A DNA stretch of 64,000 bases, from NCBI RefSeq assembly GCF_002150765.1, contig NZ_MUYM01000043.1, positions 62,001 through 126,000 of the forward strand, in the 5' to 3' direction. Under the pieces are notes generated by a model. The model saw only the letters and a program-made list of their open reading frames with translations, had not been told where the DNA came from and searched no databases. Origin of the DNA: Lentzea kentuckyensis (GTDB lineage Bacteria > Actinomycetota > Actinomycetes > Mycobacteriales > Pseudonocardiaceae). This document shows, in pieces, positions 15,700 through 24,755 of this stretch (position 1 is its first letter; every line of letters begins with the position of its first letter). Made by a program: the position numbers and the translations under genes.

Positions 15700-17387
15700 G
15701 ACCGCTCGCACGACTCTGCGCCCTCCTGGGCCTCACCGCGGTGATCGGCCTCCTACCCCTCCTGTCTGGCCGCGACCCGGCACTCACAGTGCTGCGAGCC
15801 CGTTCCGCAGACCGCGAGCCCGACGCCGAGGCAATCGCGTCCGTGCGACGCGAACTCGGTCTGGACGCCGGCCCGTTGGAACTGCTCGCCCGCTGGTCCG
15901 GCCGAGCCCTGCACGGCGATCTCGGCACCTCATGGGTGTCAGGTGAACCAGTGACGGGTCAGCTGGGGCCGGCCATCGCGGTGTCCGTCACCCTGACGGC
16001 CCTCGCGGCGCTGGTCGCGGTCCTCGTGATGACCGCGCTGGTAGCCAGGCCGTTCGTGCGCGGCCTGCGCGGGCAGTCCGTCGGCGGACGCGCGGGCTTC
16101 GCCGCCGTGCTCGCGGCGCTGCCCGAGTTCCTCATCGGCGCGGTTCTGCTGCTCGTCGTCGCCGTGCGGTTGGGGTGGTTGCCGACGTCCGGCTGGCGCG
16201 ATCTCCGCTACGCCGTGCTGCCCGCGATCGCGCTGGGCACGCCGGCCGGGGCGGTGCTCGCTGTGGTGGCCGGTGACGCCGTGCGGGACGCGCTCGCCGC
16301 GCCGTGGCGGCGGTCGTGGACGGGTGCGGGTTTCCGGGCGCGCACGATCGCGCTGGCGGTCGTGCGGCGCGCGGGGTCCGTCGTGGCCGGCCAGTTCGGC
16401 ATCGTGGTCGCGGCCATGTTCGGCAGTGCCGCGACCGTCGAGGTGGTGTTCGGCGTGCCGGGGCTCGGCCGGCTCGCGGTGGACGCGGCGCTGGCGCAGG
16501 ACGTGCCGGTCGTCCAGGCGTGCGTGCTCGTGATCCTGCTCGCGGGTACGGCGGCGGGCGCGCTCGGGACGGTGGCACAACGGTTGTTGCTCGGTCCGGC
16601 GCTCACCGACGGAGCGCTGGAGTCGGCCGCGCCGCGCGAGATCACGTCCGGCGGACGGCTGAGCCTCGCGTTGCCCGCGGTGGCGGTGGTCGCCGTGGTG
16701 CTGTGGGGAATCTGGCGCGATCCGTTCACAGTGGACCTTTCGGCGCGGCTGCTGTCACCGTCGGCGGCGCATCCGATGGGGACCGACGCGCTGGGCCGTG
16801 ATCTGCTTGCCAGGGTGGCGCACGGTGCGCTGCACACGGCCGCGCTGGCGGCGGGGGTGACGGCGCTGGTCGTCGTGATCGCCCTGCTGGTCGGGGTGAC
16901 GGGGCGACGTGGCTCCGGCGCCGCCGACCTGGTGAACGCGCTCCCCACGGTGGTGGTCGCGCTGGCTGTCGCCGCGACCGCCGGTCCGGGGTGGACGAGT
17001 GCCGTGATCGCGGTCGCCGCGGTGGCCTGGGCTCCCCCTGCCGCCCACGCGCGGTCACTCGCGCTGGAGCAACGCGGCAGCGCCCACCTCACCGCCGCCC
17101 GCGCGCTGGGCGCGAGCAACTGGCACATCATGTTCCGGCACGTGCTGCCCGCCGTCGTGCCCCCGGTGCTGCGCAACGCTTTCGTGCGCCTGCCCGGCGT
17201 GGCGCTCGCCCTCGCGTCGCTCGGCTACCTCGGGCTCGGCGCCCAGCCACCCGAGCCCGAGTGGGGAGTGCTGCTGGCGGAGGGCATGCCGAACGTCGAG
17301 CGGGCGCCCTGGGTGGTCGTGTTCCCGGCGGCGGCACTGGTGCTGCTCGGCGTCGGTGCGGTGGTGGCGGCCAGCAGGATGCGCTGA
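15696..17387 (+). CDS. Fused double permease (DppB-DppC type) of a peptide/metallophore ABC importer
   Basis: 563 aa, about twice the length of one permease. Residues ~1-300 resemble the DppB half (LLARWSGRALHGDLGTSWVSGEPV, AAMFGSAATVEVVFGVPGLGRLAVDAAL) and ~310-563 the DppC half (HPMGTDALGRDLLARVAHGALHTA, HLTAARALGASNWHIMFRHVLPAVVPPVL near 464, LASLGYLGLGAQPPEPEWG). Each half supplies about five or six membrane spans, so one polypeptide can form the channel. No ATP-binding gene follows, since the next gene is convergent 3 nt later. The ATPase must be encoded elsewhere or borrowed. The start is coupled to the duplicated relay ORF. Confidence 0.87.
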   Translation: MRPLARLCALLGLTAVIGLLPLLSGRDPALTVLRARSADREPDAEAIASVRRELGLDAGPLELLARWSGRALHGDLGTSWVSGEPVTGQLGPAIAVSVTLTALAALVAVLVMTALVARPFVRGLRGQSVGGRAGFAAVLAALPEFLIGAVLLLVVAVRLGWLPTSGWRDLRYAVLPAIALGTPAGAVLAVVAGDAVRDALAAPWRRSWTGAGFRARTIALAVVRRAGSVVAGQFGIVVAAMFGSAATVEVVFGVPGLGRLAVDAALAQDVPVVQACVLVILLAGTAAGALGTVAQRLLLGPALTDGALESAAPREITSGGRLSLALPAVAVVAVVLWGIWRDPFTVDLSARLLSPSAAHPMGTDALGRDLLARVAHGALHTAALAAGVTALVVVIALLVGVTGRRGSGAADLVNALPTVVVALAVAATAGPGWTSAVIAVAAVAWAPPAAHARSLALEQRGSAHLTAARALGASNWHIMFRHVLPAVVPPVLRNAFVRLPGVALALASLGYLGLGAQPPEPEWGVLLAEGMPNVERAPWVVVFPAAALVLLGVGAVVAASRMR

Positions 17388-17390
17388 CGT

Positions 17391-18323
17391 TCAGGCCACG
17401 GCGTCGGCGAACAGCGCCGCCCTCAGCAGCTGAACGCCCTGGCCTCCCGCCGGGTCCCAGCCGGTGATCTTCGCGATGCGCTGCAACCGGTAGTCCATCG
17501 TGCTGCGGTGCACGAACAGGTCGCGGGCCGCCTGGTTGCGGTTGAAGTCCGCGTGGACGAGGGCGACCAGGGTCTCCCACAGGACCTGGTTCTGCCGCAC
17601 GGGCCTGATGACCTCGGCCAACTGGCTGGCGACCGCGGTGTTGGCGGCGATCGCCTGCTCCACCAGCACGTCGGCCACCGTGTACGTGCCGACGGGCCGG
17701 CAGCCGGCCGAGACGAGCCGCAGCACCTCGACGGCTTCGGCGTAGGCGTCCGCGAGGCCTGCCACCGGCCGCCTGGCGGTGGCGACCCACCTGCTGCCGC
17801 CCACCAGCTGCCCGGTGATCCGGTCCAGCAGTTCGGTCTCGCGTTCCGGCACGAGCAGCACGAGAAGGCCGGACCTGGTCGTGCGGAGAACGCCATCGCA
17901 CTCGTGCTCGTGCACCCACGCGTCACGTTGGTCGGAGATCAGGACCACGTAGTCCGGTGCGAGCCGGTCCAGCACGTCGTGCGGCACCGTCTTGCCGTCG
18001 ATCAGGTCGGCGGCGAGATCACCGGACAGAGGCGGCACGATGTTGCGGCAATGCCCGTCGAGGAAGTCCTCGAGCACCTGCGCACTGGCGCGCGCGAGCC
18101 GGAGGAGTTCCGGGTCGTCGGCCGCGGCCGCGCACAACAGCTCGGTCAGCCCCGCCGGCCGGTTCCAGGCCCACTGTTCACCCGCCGCCCGCACTTTCGC
18201 GCGGAACTCGGCGAGCCGCCGTTCGCGCTCGCCGGCCAGGCGCAGAGCGTGCGCGGAGTCGGCTTTCCAGCCGGGTGAAGGGGTAGGAGTGACCACCTCC
18301 GCAGTTTTGATGTGCACGCTCAC
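17391..18323 (-). CDS. PucR/CdaR-type transcriptional regulator
   Basis: 310 aa cytoplasmic protein. The C-terminal ~60 residues carry the PucR helix-turn-helix (FNRNQAARDLFVHRSTMDYRLQRIAKITG, ~255-285). The central part resembles the GGDEF-like domain of this family (DVLDRLAPDYVVLISDQRDAWVHE, YAEAVEVLRLVSAG), and the N-terminus is a helical region (ERERRLAEFRAKVRAAGEQW). Such regulators act on purine, sugar-acid and secondary-metabolic genes. No obvious target adjoins it: the iron-type transporter converges on it and the esterase/GH2 unit lies upstream on the same strand behind a terminator. A widely spaced TCACAACG / CGTTGTGA pair flanks its promoter region (18322-18389) and might be its own binding site. 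Confidence 0.85.
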   Translation of the reverse strand: MSVHIKTAEVVTPTPSPGWKADSAHALRLAGERERRLAEFRAKVRAAGEQWAWNRPAGLTELLCAAAADDPELLRLARASAQVLEDFLDGHCRNIVPPLSGDLAADLIDGKTVPHDVLDRLAPDYVVLISDQRDAWVHEHECDGVLRTTRSGLLVLLVPERETELLDRITGQLVGGSRWVATARRPVAGLADAYAEAVEVLRLVSAGCRPVGTYTVADVLVEQAIAANTAVASQLAEVIRPVRQNQVLWETLVALVHADFNRNQAARDLFVHRSTMDYRLQRIAKITGWDPAGGQGVQLLRAALFADAVA

Positions 18324-18413
18324 AACGTCAACCGGAATGTGTGTGAAGTTTCAACTGTTGAATGCGTCTCAATTCGTTCCGCGTTGTGACGTGCATTTCA
18401 TCAGCGGAAGTGC

Positions 18414-18439
18414 ATGGGTGGGAGCGAGCTCCCACCCAT
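18414..18439 (-). terminator. Hairpin terminator after the esterase gene
   Basis: Perfect 12-bp arms (18414-18425 ATGGGTGGGAGC and 18428-18439) flank a 2-nt loop, 8 nt after the esterase stop on the minus strand. It separates the GH2-esterase unit from the PucR-type regulator. Confidence 0.75.
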
Positions 18440-18447
18440 ACGCGTAT

Positions 18448-19338
18448 TCACGCCCGGCGGTCGAGACCGAAGAACTGAACGGCGCGCAACGCCATCCCGG
18501 ACGCCATCAGGTTGTGGCCGACGTTCTGCAGCGAGATCGACTCGACCTTGTCGCTGTAGCGGCGGCGGGTCCAGTTGGCCTGCGGGTAGTCGGTGGACGT
18601 CGGCGTGGTGGACAACCGGTGGACGTTGGTCCACTGGTCGACCTCCTCGCCGAAGTTCGGGTAGCGCAGGACGTCGTCGGCGGTGCCGTGCCAGAGCTGC
18701 ATGCGCGGCCGTTTGCCGTTGTAGCCGGGGAAGGCCGACCGCGCGATGTCGCCCCACTGCTGCGGCGTCTTGAGCACTTGGCCGTTGGCGCACTCGCTGT
18801 TCCAGGAGGAGCCGTTGTTCGTCGCGAAACAGCCGTCCGGCACACCGGCGAACGCGGCGCCGGCATCGAAGACGTCCGGGTAGTTGGCGACCATCACGTT
18901 GGTCATCATGGCGCCGGACGAGATGCCCGTCACGTACACGCGGGCCGGATTGCCCTGGTACTGCCGCAGCGCCCAGCGCACCATCGACACCAGCCCGACC
19001 GGGTCGCTCCCGCCGTCCCGCCGCAACGCCTGCGGTGACGACACGTCGAAGCACTTGTCCGCGCGGGTGACCGAGGGGTAGAGCACGACGAACCCGTACT
19101 GGTCCGCCAGTTTCGCGAACTCCGTGCCGCGATACATGTCCGGGCCCGAACCGGTGCAGTAGTGCGGAGCCAGCAGGACGGCGGGCCTGGCGGCGACGCG
19201 GTCCGGTTTGTACACGTGCAGGCGGAGGTTGCTGGGGTTCGGACCGAAGTTCGTCACCTCGACGAGCGAGGCGGCGGAGGCCTGGGGTGTGACGACGAGA
19301 CCGAGCAGGACGGCCAAAGCCAAAGCTGTGCGTAACAT
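18448..19338 (-). CDS. Secreted CE1-like esterase (acetylxylan/feruloyl/PHB-depolymerase type)
   Basis: 296 aa with a Sec signal peptide cleaved near ASA (~22). Alpha/beta-hydrolase fold: nucleophile elbow GISSG with Ser140, Asp221 in WHGTADDVL and His275 in NVGHNLM complete a catalytic triad. The early HYCTGSGPDMYRGTEFAKLADQYGFVVLYPS stretch is typical of the PHB-depolymerase/CE1 group, which removes acetyl or feruloyl groups from plant polysaccharides. It lies 9 nt after the large GH2 gene, so the two are co-transcribed and probably act on the same polymer outside the cell. Confidence 0.87.
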   Translation of the reverse strand: MLRTALALAVLLGLVVTPQASAASLVEVTNFGPNPSNLRLHVYKPDRVAARPAVLLAPHYCTGSGPDMYRGTEFAKLADQYGFVVLYPSVTRADKCFDVSSPQALRRDGGSDPVGLVSMVRWALRQYQGNPARVYVTGISSGAMMTNVMVANYPDVFDAGAAFAGVPDGCFATNNGSSWNSECANGQVLKTPQQWGDIARSAFPGYNGKRPRMQLWHGTADDVLRYPNFGEEVDQWTNVHRLSTTPTSTDYPQANWTRRRYSDKVESISLQNVGHNLMASGMALRAVQFFGLDRRA

Positions 19339-19347
19339 GGCGCGCTC

Positions 19348-22300
19348 CTAACTTCCTACCGAGGCTTGCGAAATGCCGAGGAACCCCTGAGTGGTTCCCG
19401 GTGCGGAGCTGGTGAGATCCAGCCGGAGGCGGTCAGTGCGCACGGGGGCGAAGGTGATGTTCACCGCGCTGCCCCACTCGATCTTCGCGTCGCGCACCGG
19501 CACGAACTTCGCGCCGTTCCAGTACGAAACCGAGATCGAGGCGGGCAGGGCGTGTGCCGCGTCGGCGACGAACGAGGCGTGTACCGAGCTCACCGGACCG
19601 TCCGGCGCCGGCAACGAGACCCAGTCCGCCGCGTGCGCCCGGCTCACCGCCGGCAGCAGGCCCGTGGCGCGCTTGAGGTAGTAGTTCGACCAGTACGTCG
19701 AAGCGTTCCCGTCGAGCATCGCCGCCGGGATCGTGTCGCGGGCACCCGAGTAGCTCGCGTCGGCCGCCGGTGCCGGTACCGGTGCGGGTCCCGGATCGGC
19801 GGTGACCTGCGCCCTGCCTGGTCGCCCGCCGGCCGCCACGACGACGGTGCTCGCGGCGCGCAGTCCCGGTGCCCGTGCCGTCACCGTGATCGCGGCCGAC
19901 TGTCCTGATCGGACCATGGCGAGCGCCTTGCCGTTGAACGCGGTCCGCGACGAAGCCTGGTAGTTCTCCGCGCTCTCCTGACGGCCGTTGTCCAGGCCGG
20001 CCAGGGTGCCGCCGCGGACCTGGAACGAGATCAGGTCGTCCGCGTCCGGCACGACGACGCCCGCGCGGTCGACGACCTCGGCGGTGACGAACGTGAGCGA
20101 TTTGCCGTCCGCCTTCGTCACCCTCCGGTCCGGGGTCAGCCGGAGAGCGTGCGGCTCACCCGCGGTGCGGACCTCGTCCCGCGCGACCTCCACGCCACCC
20201 CGTTTGGCCACCGCGGTGAGCCGGCCGGGCTGGAACGGCACCGACCACGTCAGGTGCAGCTTGCCCGCGCTGCCGTTCGGGCTGGTGTAACTGCCCGGAA
20301 AGGGGCCGGTGGTGACCGTCTTGTCGTCCCCGGTCGCCTCGGTGGTCTCGAGATACTTCGCGCCAGAGACGGTGGTCTTGGTGTCGAACTTCCGCTCCCC
20401 CAACGACTTGCCGTCGAGGTACAGCTCGACGGTGTCCGCGTTGCTGTACGCCCACACCGACACCGGCTCGCCCGGCCGGTGGGCGGTCCAGTCCATCGGC
20501 AGCAGGTGCACCATCGGTTCGTTGCTCCACTGGCTGCGGAACAGGTGGTAGAAGTCCTTCTGGAACCCGGCGGTGTCGACCGCGCCGAAGAACGACGACT
20601 TCACCGGGAACACGTCGTACGGCGTCGGTTCACCGATGTAGTCGATGCCGGTCCACAGGAACTGCCCGGCGAACCACTTGCGGTCGCGGTCCTTCTTCAA
20701 CCCGTATTCACCGCTGTACGTCCACGTTTCGAGGTTGTTGTCGTACGAGGACGTGTTGCGCCTTCCCGGCGTGTAGTTCTCACCGGTGTTGAGCTGTTCC
20801 GGGTCCTGGTAGTAGCCGCGAGTCGAGGTGGAGGACGACGACTCGCCCTCGAAGAAGAACTTGGTGGGGTAACGGACGTGCAGTTCGTCGATCGAGGAGG
20901 CGTTGTTGTAGTTCAGGCCCAGCCCGTCGAGCATCTGCAGGATCTGGTCCTGCGGCGAGCCGATCGCGGGCACCCGCCGGTACTTGTCGGAGCCCATCAC
21001 GATCGGGCGGGTGGTGTCGATGGCGCGCACGACGTCGATCAGGCGCCGGGCGATCGGCGGACCCGCGGCAGCACCGGAGTCGGGGATCTCGTTGCCGATG
21101 GACCACATCACGACCGACGGCGAGTTCTTGGCGGCGTGCACCATCTCGCTGAGGTCGGCGCTGCTGTTGGCGTCGAAGAACCGCCCGTAGTCGTACTTGA
21201 CCTTGGGCGTCCGCCAGGTGTCGAACGCCTCGACCTGCAACAGGATGCCCAGTTCCTCGCACGCCCGGATGAACTGCGGTGAGGGCGGGTTGTGCGAGGT
21301 GCGCACGGCGTTCACACCCATGCTCTTCATGATCCGCAACTGGCGGACGATCGCGTCGGACGAGACCGCCGAGCCGAGCGCGCCCAGGTCGTGGTGCAGG
21401 TTGACGCCCTTGAGCTTCATCTCCACGCCGTTGAGCGAGAAGCCGTTGTCGGGGTCGAAGCCGAAGTACCGGATGCCCGTGCGCGTGCTGACCGTGTCGA
21501 CGACCTTGCCGCCCACCCGGATCTCGCTGTCCACTGTGTACAGCTGAGGCCGGTCCACCGACCACAGCGACGGCCGGGCGATCCTGATGTCCGTGGTGGC
21601 GGTGCTCGGGGTGGTGCCCAGTGCCGCCCGCGTCGTTCCCCTGCCGACGATTCGGCCGCGCGGATCCCGGACCGTCGAGACGATCTCCGCCTGACCGTCG
21701 CCGACCGCCGTCGTGGCCACGCGCATCGTGGCGAACCCCGACTTGATCGTGTTCGCCAGATCGGGCGTCGTCACCTGCACGCCGTGGCGCGTGACCCGGG
21801 TCTGCTCGGTGACGACCAGCCGGACGTCGCGGTAGATGCCGCTGCCGGAGTACCACCGGCTGCTGGGCACCTGGTTGCGCACCTTGACCGCGAGGACGTT
21901 CGGCGTGCCATCCACGTGCGCGTTGAGATCGTAGGCGAATCCGGTGTAGCCATAGGGATGACGGCCGAGCAATACGCCGTTGAGATACACCTCGGAGTCC
22001 ATGTAGACGCCGTCGAATTCAATCGACACTTTCTTTCCGGCCATCGACCGCGGCAGCGTGAAAGTCTTGCGGTACCAGCCGAGACCGCCTGGCAGAAAGC
22101 CGGTTCCGGCGTTGGTGTGCGGGCTCTGCACCGGGTCGAGCCCGATGCTCCAGTCGTGCGGCAGCCGGGTGTCCCGCCACGCCGGGTCGTGCTCACCGGG
22201 CTGTGGCGCGTCCTCACCAGTGGTGTTGACCAGGGCGAACTGCCAGGATCCGGTGAAGTCGACCGTCCGCCCGGCCGGCCGGACCTGCTCTGCCCACACC

Positions 22301-22395
22301 GCCGCCTGAGCGGTGCACAGTCCGGCCACGACAACGCAGCCGAGCACGAGCCCCCAGAACTTGTTCGACCATCGATTCGACCGTCGAATAGCCAA
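19348..22395 (-). CDS. Large exported GH2 glycoside hydrolase with DUF4982 and C-terminal binding domain
   Basis: 1015 aa. An N-terminal hydrophobic segment (FWGLVLGCVVVAGLCTAQAAVWA, ~13-35) acts as signal or anchor. Order: GH2 sugar-binding sandwich (LPHDWSIG, LGWYRKTFTLP), immunoglobulin-like domain, TIM barrel with the acid/base Glu436 in MWSIGNEIPDSG and probable nucleophile Glu518 in FEGESSSS, DUF4982-like domain (HRPGEPVSVWAYSNADTVELYLDG), a big sandwich domain (DRAGVVVPDADDLISFQVRGG), then a discoidin-like module (~885-1015). Activity is probably beta-galactosidase-like, but the sugar is not certain. It is transcribed with the CE1 esterase, and an AGCGCT-centred operator lies 55 nt upstream. 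Confidence 0.88.
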   Translation of the reverse strand: MAIRRSNRWSNKFWGLVLGCVVVAGLCTAQAAVWAEQVRPAGRTVDFTGSWQFALVNTTGEDAPQPGEHDPAWRDTRLPHDWSIGLDPVQSPHTNAGTGFLPGGLGWYRKTFTLPRSMAGKKVSIEFDGVYMDSEVYLNGVLLGRHPYGYTGFAYDLNAHVDGTPNVLAVKVRNQVPSSRWYSGSGIYRDVRLVVTEQTRVTRHGVQVTTPDLANTIKSGFATMRVATTAVGDGQAEIVSTVRDPRGRIVGRGTTRAALGTTPSTATTDIRIARPSLWSVDRPQLYTVDSEIRVGGKVVDTVSTRTGIRYFGFDPDNGFSLNGVEMKLKGVNLHHDLGALGSAVSSDAIVRQLRIMKSMGVNAVRTSHNPPSPQFIRACEELGILLQVEAFDTWRTPKVKYDYGRFFDANSSADLSEMVHAAKNSPSVVMWSIGNEIPDSGAAAGPPIARRLIDVVRAIDTTRPIVMGSDKYRRVPAIGSPQDQILQMLDGLGLNYNNASSIDELHVRYPTKFFFEGESSSSTSTRGYYQDPEQLNTGENYTPGRRNTSSYDNNLETWTYSGEYGLKKDRDRKWFAGQFLWTGIDYIGEPTPYDVFPVKSSFFGAVDTAGFQKDFYHLFRSQWSNEPMVHLLPMDWTAHRPGEPVSVWAYSNADTVELYLDGKSLGERKFDTKTTVSGAKYLETTEATGDDKTVTTGPFPGSYTSPNGSAGKLHLTWSVPFQPGRLTAVAKRGGVEVARDEVRTAGEPHALRLTPDRRVTKADGKSLTFVTAEVVDRAGVVVPDADDLISFQVRGGTLAGLDNGRQESAENYQASSRTAFNGKALAMVRSGQSAAITVTARAPGLRAASTVVVAAGGRPGRAQVTADPGPAPVPAPAADASYSGARDTIPAAMLDGNASTYWSNYYLKRATGLLPAVSRAHAADWVSLPAPDGPVSSVHASFVADAAHALPASISVSYWNGAKFVPVRDAKIEWGSAVNITFAPVRTDRLRLDLTSSAPGTTQGFLGISQASVGS

Positions 22396-22449
22396 AACTC
22401 ACCGCCCTGTCGTGATTTCCGCGCCAGCCGACGCCATACTCACCATGAC

Positions 22450-22465
22450 AGGAAAGCGCTTACCA
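22450..22465. promoter_or_regulatory. LacI-type operator upstream of GH2
   Basis: AGGAAAGCGCTTACCA (minus strand TGGTAAGCGCTTTCCT) has an AAGCGCTT core and lies 55 nt before the GH2 start. A related GGAAAGCGCTCTC overlaps the first codons of the Cip1-like gene at 25619-25631. It suggests sugar-dependent repression by a LacI-family protein not encoded here. Confidence 0.5.
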
Positions 22466-22496
22466 ATGTTCTGCGCAAGAGGCCGGAGAAGAGCAC

Positions 22497-23219
22497 TCAG
22501 CAACCGAAGTCGCGCAACATCCCCGTGTACCGCTTCGGCAGCGGGGTGGCGAACTCGTCCCGCTTGCCGGTGCGCAACCCCATCTCCACCAGCGCCTGCA
22601 CCGTGAGGACGGCGGACTGGACGCCGTCGACGACGGGCACGCCGATCGCCGCCGCGATCGGCGCCGCCCAGTCCGTCATGCCCGCGCAGCCGAGGACCAC
22701 CGCGTCCGCCTCGTCCTGTTCGACGGCGCGGGCACAGGCGGCCGTGACGACGTCCAGCGCGTCGCCCTCCAGCTCGAGCACCGGGATGTCACAGGCGTGC
22801 ACACCCCGGCACAGGTCGCGCATCCCGTAGCGTTCGGCGAGTTCCCACGTGCGGCCGCGACTGCGGGACAGGGTGGTCACCACGGTGAAACCCCGTCCCA
22901 GGTAGGCGGCGGTGCGCATTCCGGCCTCCGCCATGCCCACGACCGGGCCGCGCGCCACCTCCCGCGCGGCGTCGAGTCCCGGATCGCCGAAGCACGCCAC
23001 CACGTAACCGTCCACACCGGACTCTTCACCGCCCCGGATCTCCTCCAGCAACCCCGGCACGCTGAGCGCCTCGTCGTAGTGGCTCTCGATCGACTCGGGC
23101 CCCATCGCCGGACTCACCGCGTACACCTCGGTCCCCGGCGCCGCGACGGCCTTGGCCGACCGTTCCACCAGCCCGGTCATCTCCAGGCTGGTGTTCGGGT
23201 TCACGACCTTGATGATCAC
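22497..23219 (-). CDS. Asp/Glu/hydantoin racemase family protein
   Basis: 240 aa from a GTG overlapping the transporter stop (GTGA). The start VIIKVVNPNTSLEM and the two catalytic-type cysteines, Cys76 in VVACFGDPG and Cys178 in VVLGCAGMTD, mark the hydantoin/allantoin racemase branch of the aspartate/glutamate racemase superfamily. It would interconvert enantiomers of a 5-substituted hydantoin or allantoin in the cytoplasm. The partner is the NCS1 transporter immediately upstream, which suggests import followed by racemisation. No hydantoinase, allantoinase or carbamoylase is present in the window. Confidence 0.88.
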   Translation of the reverse strand: MIIKVVNPNTSLEMTGLVERSAKAVAAPGTEVYAVSPAMGPESIESHYDEALSVPGLLEEIRGGEESGVDGYVVACFGDPGLDAAREVARGPVVGMAEAGMRTAAYLGRGFTVVTTLSRSRGRTWELAERYGMRDLCRGVHACDIPVLELEGDALDVVTAACARAVEQDEADAVVLGCAGMTDWAAPIAAAIGVPVVDGVQSAVLTVQALVEMGLRTGKRDEFATPLPKRYTGMLRDFGC

Positions 23220-24661
23220 CGGGCACTCCTGGACGCCAGCGCGTACACCGCCAGGGCCACGGCCATGCCGATGAACCAGGTGTACTGCGCGGCACCGGAC
23301 AGCGCGGGCACCAGCACCGGGAGCACCGCCAGGATCGCGCCGGCGGCCGTCGCGCCGATCGCCTTCGGGTTGTAGCCCTTGCGGTAGTGGTAGCGGCCGC
23401 CCTGCGACATGGTGAACAGGTCGTCCACCACCACCTTCTGCTTGCGCACCAGGTAGTAGTCCGCGATCAGCACACCGAACAGCGGGCCGATGAACGCGCC
23501 GAGCACCTCCAGCGTGTAGTGGATGACCTCCGGGCTGTTGTAGAGGTTCCACGGCGTGATGAGCACCGACCCGACGGCGGCGATCATGCCGCCCGCGCGC
23601 CAGCTGATCTTCTGCGGGCTGACGTTGGAGAAGTCGAACGCTGGCGAGATGAAGTTCGCCACGATGTTGATCCCGATGGTCGCGATGGTGAACGTCAGCG
23701 CACCCAGCACGATCGCGAACGTGCTGTCGACGCGCGCCACCGTTTCGACGGGGTCGGTGATGAGCTCGCCGAACACCGGCAGGGTCAGCGACGTGGTCAC
23801 GACCACCAGCACCGAGAACACCAGGAAGTTCACCGGCAGGCCGAGGAGGTTGCCTCGCTTGACGGCGGCGAACGACCGTCCGTAGCGGGAGAAGTCGCCG
23901 AAGTTCAGCATCGGACCGGAGAAGTACGAGACGACGAGGGCGATCGCGCCGAGCATGACCGGCACCGAAGCCAGTCCGGTGTGACGGACCTCGCCGAGGC
24001 TCAGGTCGATCGCGCCCCAGCCGGCCCGGTAGATCAGGTAGCCGGTGAGCAGGAACATCACCACGTACACCGCGGGACCGCAGAAGTCGATGAACCGGCG
24101 GATCGTCTCCATGCCGGTCCAGAACACCGCCGCCTGCACGACCCACAGCACGGCGAACGAGCCCCAGCCGAGCAACGGCAGCCCGAGGAACCCGTACTGC
24201 TGCACGTCCGCGTACGGCATGAGAGCCGGGAAGAGCTTGAGCAGCACCACGTTCAGCGCCGCGGACGCCAGGTAGGTCTGGATCCCGTACCAGGCCACCG
24301 CGATCAGCCCGCGGATGATCGCCGGGACGTTCGCGCCCAGCACACCGAACGACGCCCGGCAGATGACCGGGTACGGCACGCCCGTCACCTGGCTCGGTTT
24401 CGCGACCAGGTTGCAGAAGACCTGCACGATGCCGATTCCGACGAGCAGCGCCAGCAGCACCTGCCAGCTGGACAGGCCGAGCATGAACAGGCTGCCCGCG
24501 GTGACGTACCCGCCGACACTGTGCACATCGGACATCCAGAACGCGAAGATGTTGTAGGAGCCCCAGGTCTGCTTCTTCAGGGGCGCCAGGTCCTCGTTGG
24601 TGAGGCGCGGGTCGTACTTTGGCGTCGTGCTCGTCGCCGGGCGGGAGACTGTATCGGTCAT
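23216..24661 (-). CDS. NCS1 family nucleobase/allantoin/hydantoin cation symporter
   Basis: 481 aa from an ATG with GAGGAG upstream; the open frame extends further but without support. About 12 membrane spans. Family marks include NEDLAPLKKQTWGSYNIFAFWMSDVHSVGGYV near the N-terminus, PYPVICRASFGVLGANVPAIIRGLIAVAWYGIQTYL, and PWNLYNSPEVIHYTLEVLGAFIGPLFGVLIADYYLVRKQKV. NCS1 proteins import allantoin, hydantoins or nucleobases with H+ or Na+. Coupling to a hydantoin-type racemase and a GntR regulator upstream supports a hydantoin or allantoin substrate. A CGTCATGACG palindrome (24721-24730) lies between it and the regulator gene and might be an operator. Confidence 0.92.
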   Translation of the reverse strand: MTDTVSRPATSTTPKYDPRLTNEDLAPLKKQTWGSYNIFAFWMSDVHSVGGYVTAGSLFMLGLSSWQVLLALLVGIGIVQVFCNLVAKPSQVTGVPYPVICRASFGVLGANVPAIIRGLIAVAWYGIQTYLASAALNVVLLKLFPALMPYADVQQYGFLGLPLLGWGSFAVLWVVQAAVFWTGMETIRRFIDFCGPAVYVVMFLLTGYLIYRAGWGAIDLSLGEVRHTGLASVPVMLGAIALVVSYFSGPMLNFGDFSRYGRSFAAVKRGNLLGLPVNFLVFSVLVVVTTSLTLPVFGELITDPVETVARVDSTFAIVLGALTFTIATIGINIVANFISPAFDFSNVSPQKISWRAGGMIAAVGSVLITPWNLYNSPEVIHYTLEVLGAFIGPLFGVLIADYYLVRKQKVVVDDLFTMSQGGRYHYRKGYNPKAIGATAAGAILAVLPVLVPALSGAAQYTWFIGMAVALAVYALASRSAR

Positions 24662-24755
24662 CACCAACTCCTCGTGCCCTCCGGGTGGGGTGCGAGCAGC
24701 CTGGTCCCGCCGTGTTACGCCGTCATGACGCGAACCGTATATCTTTCCGGCCTCG

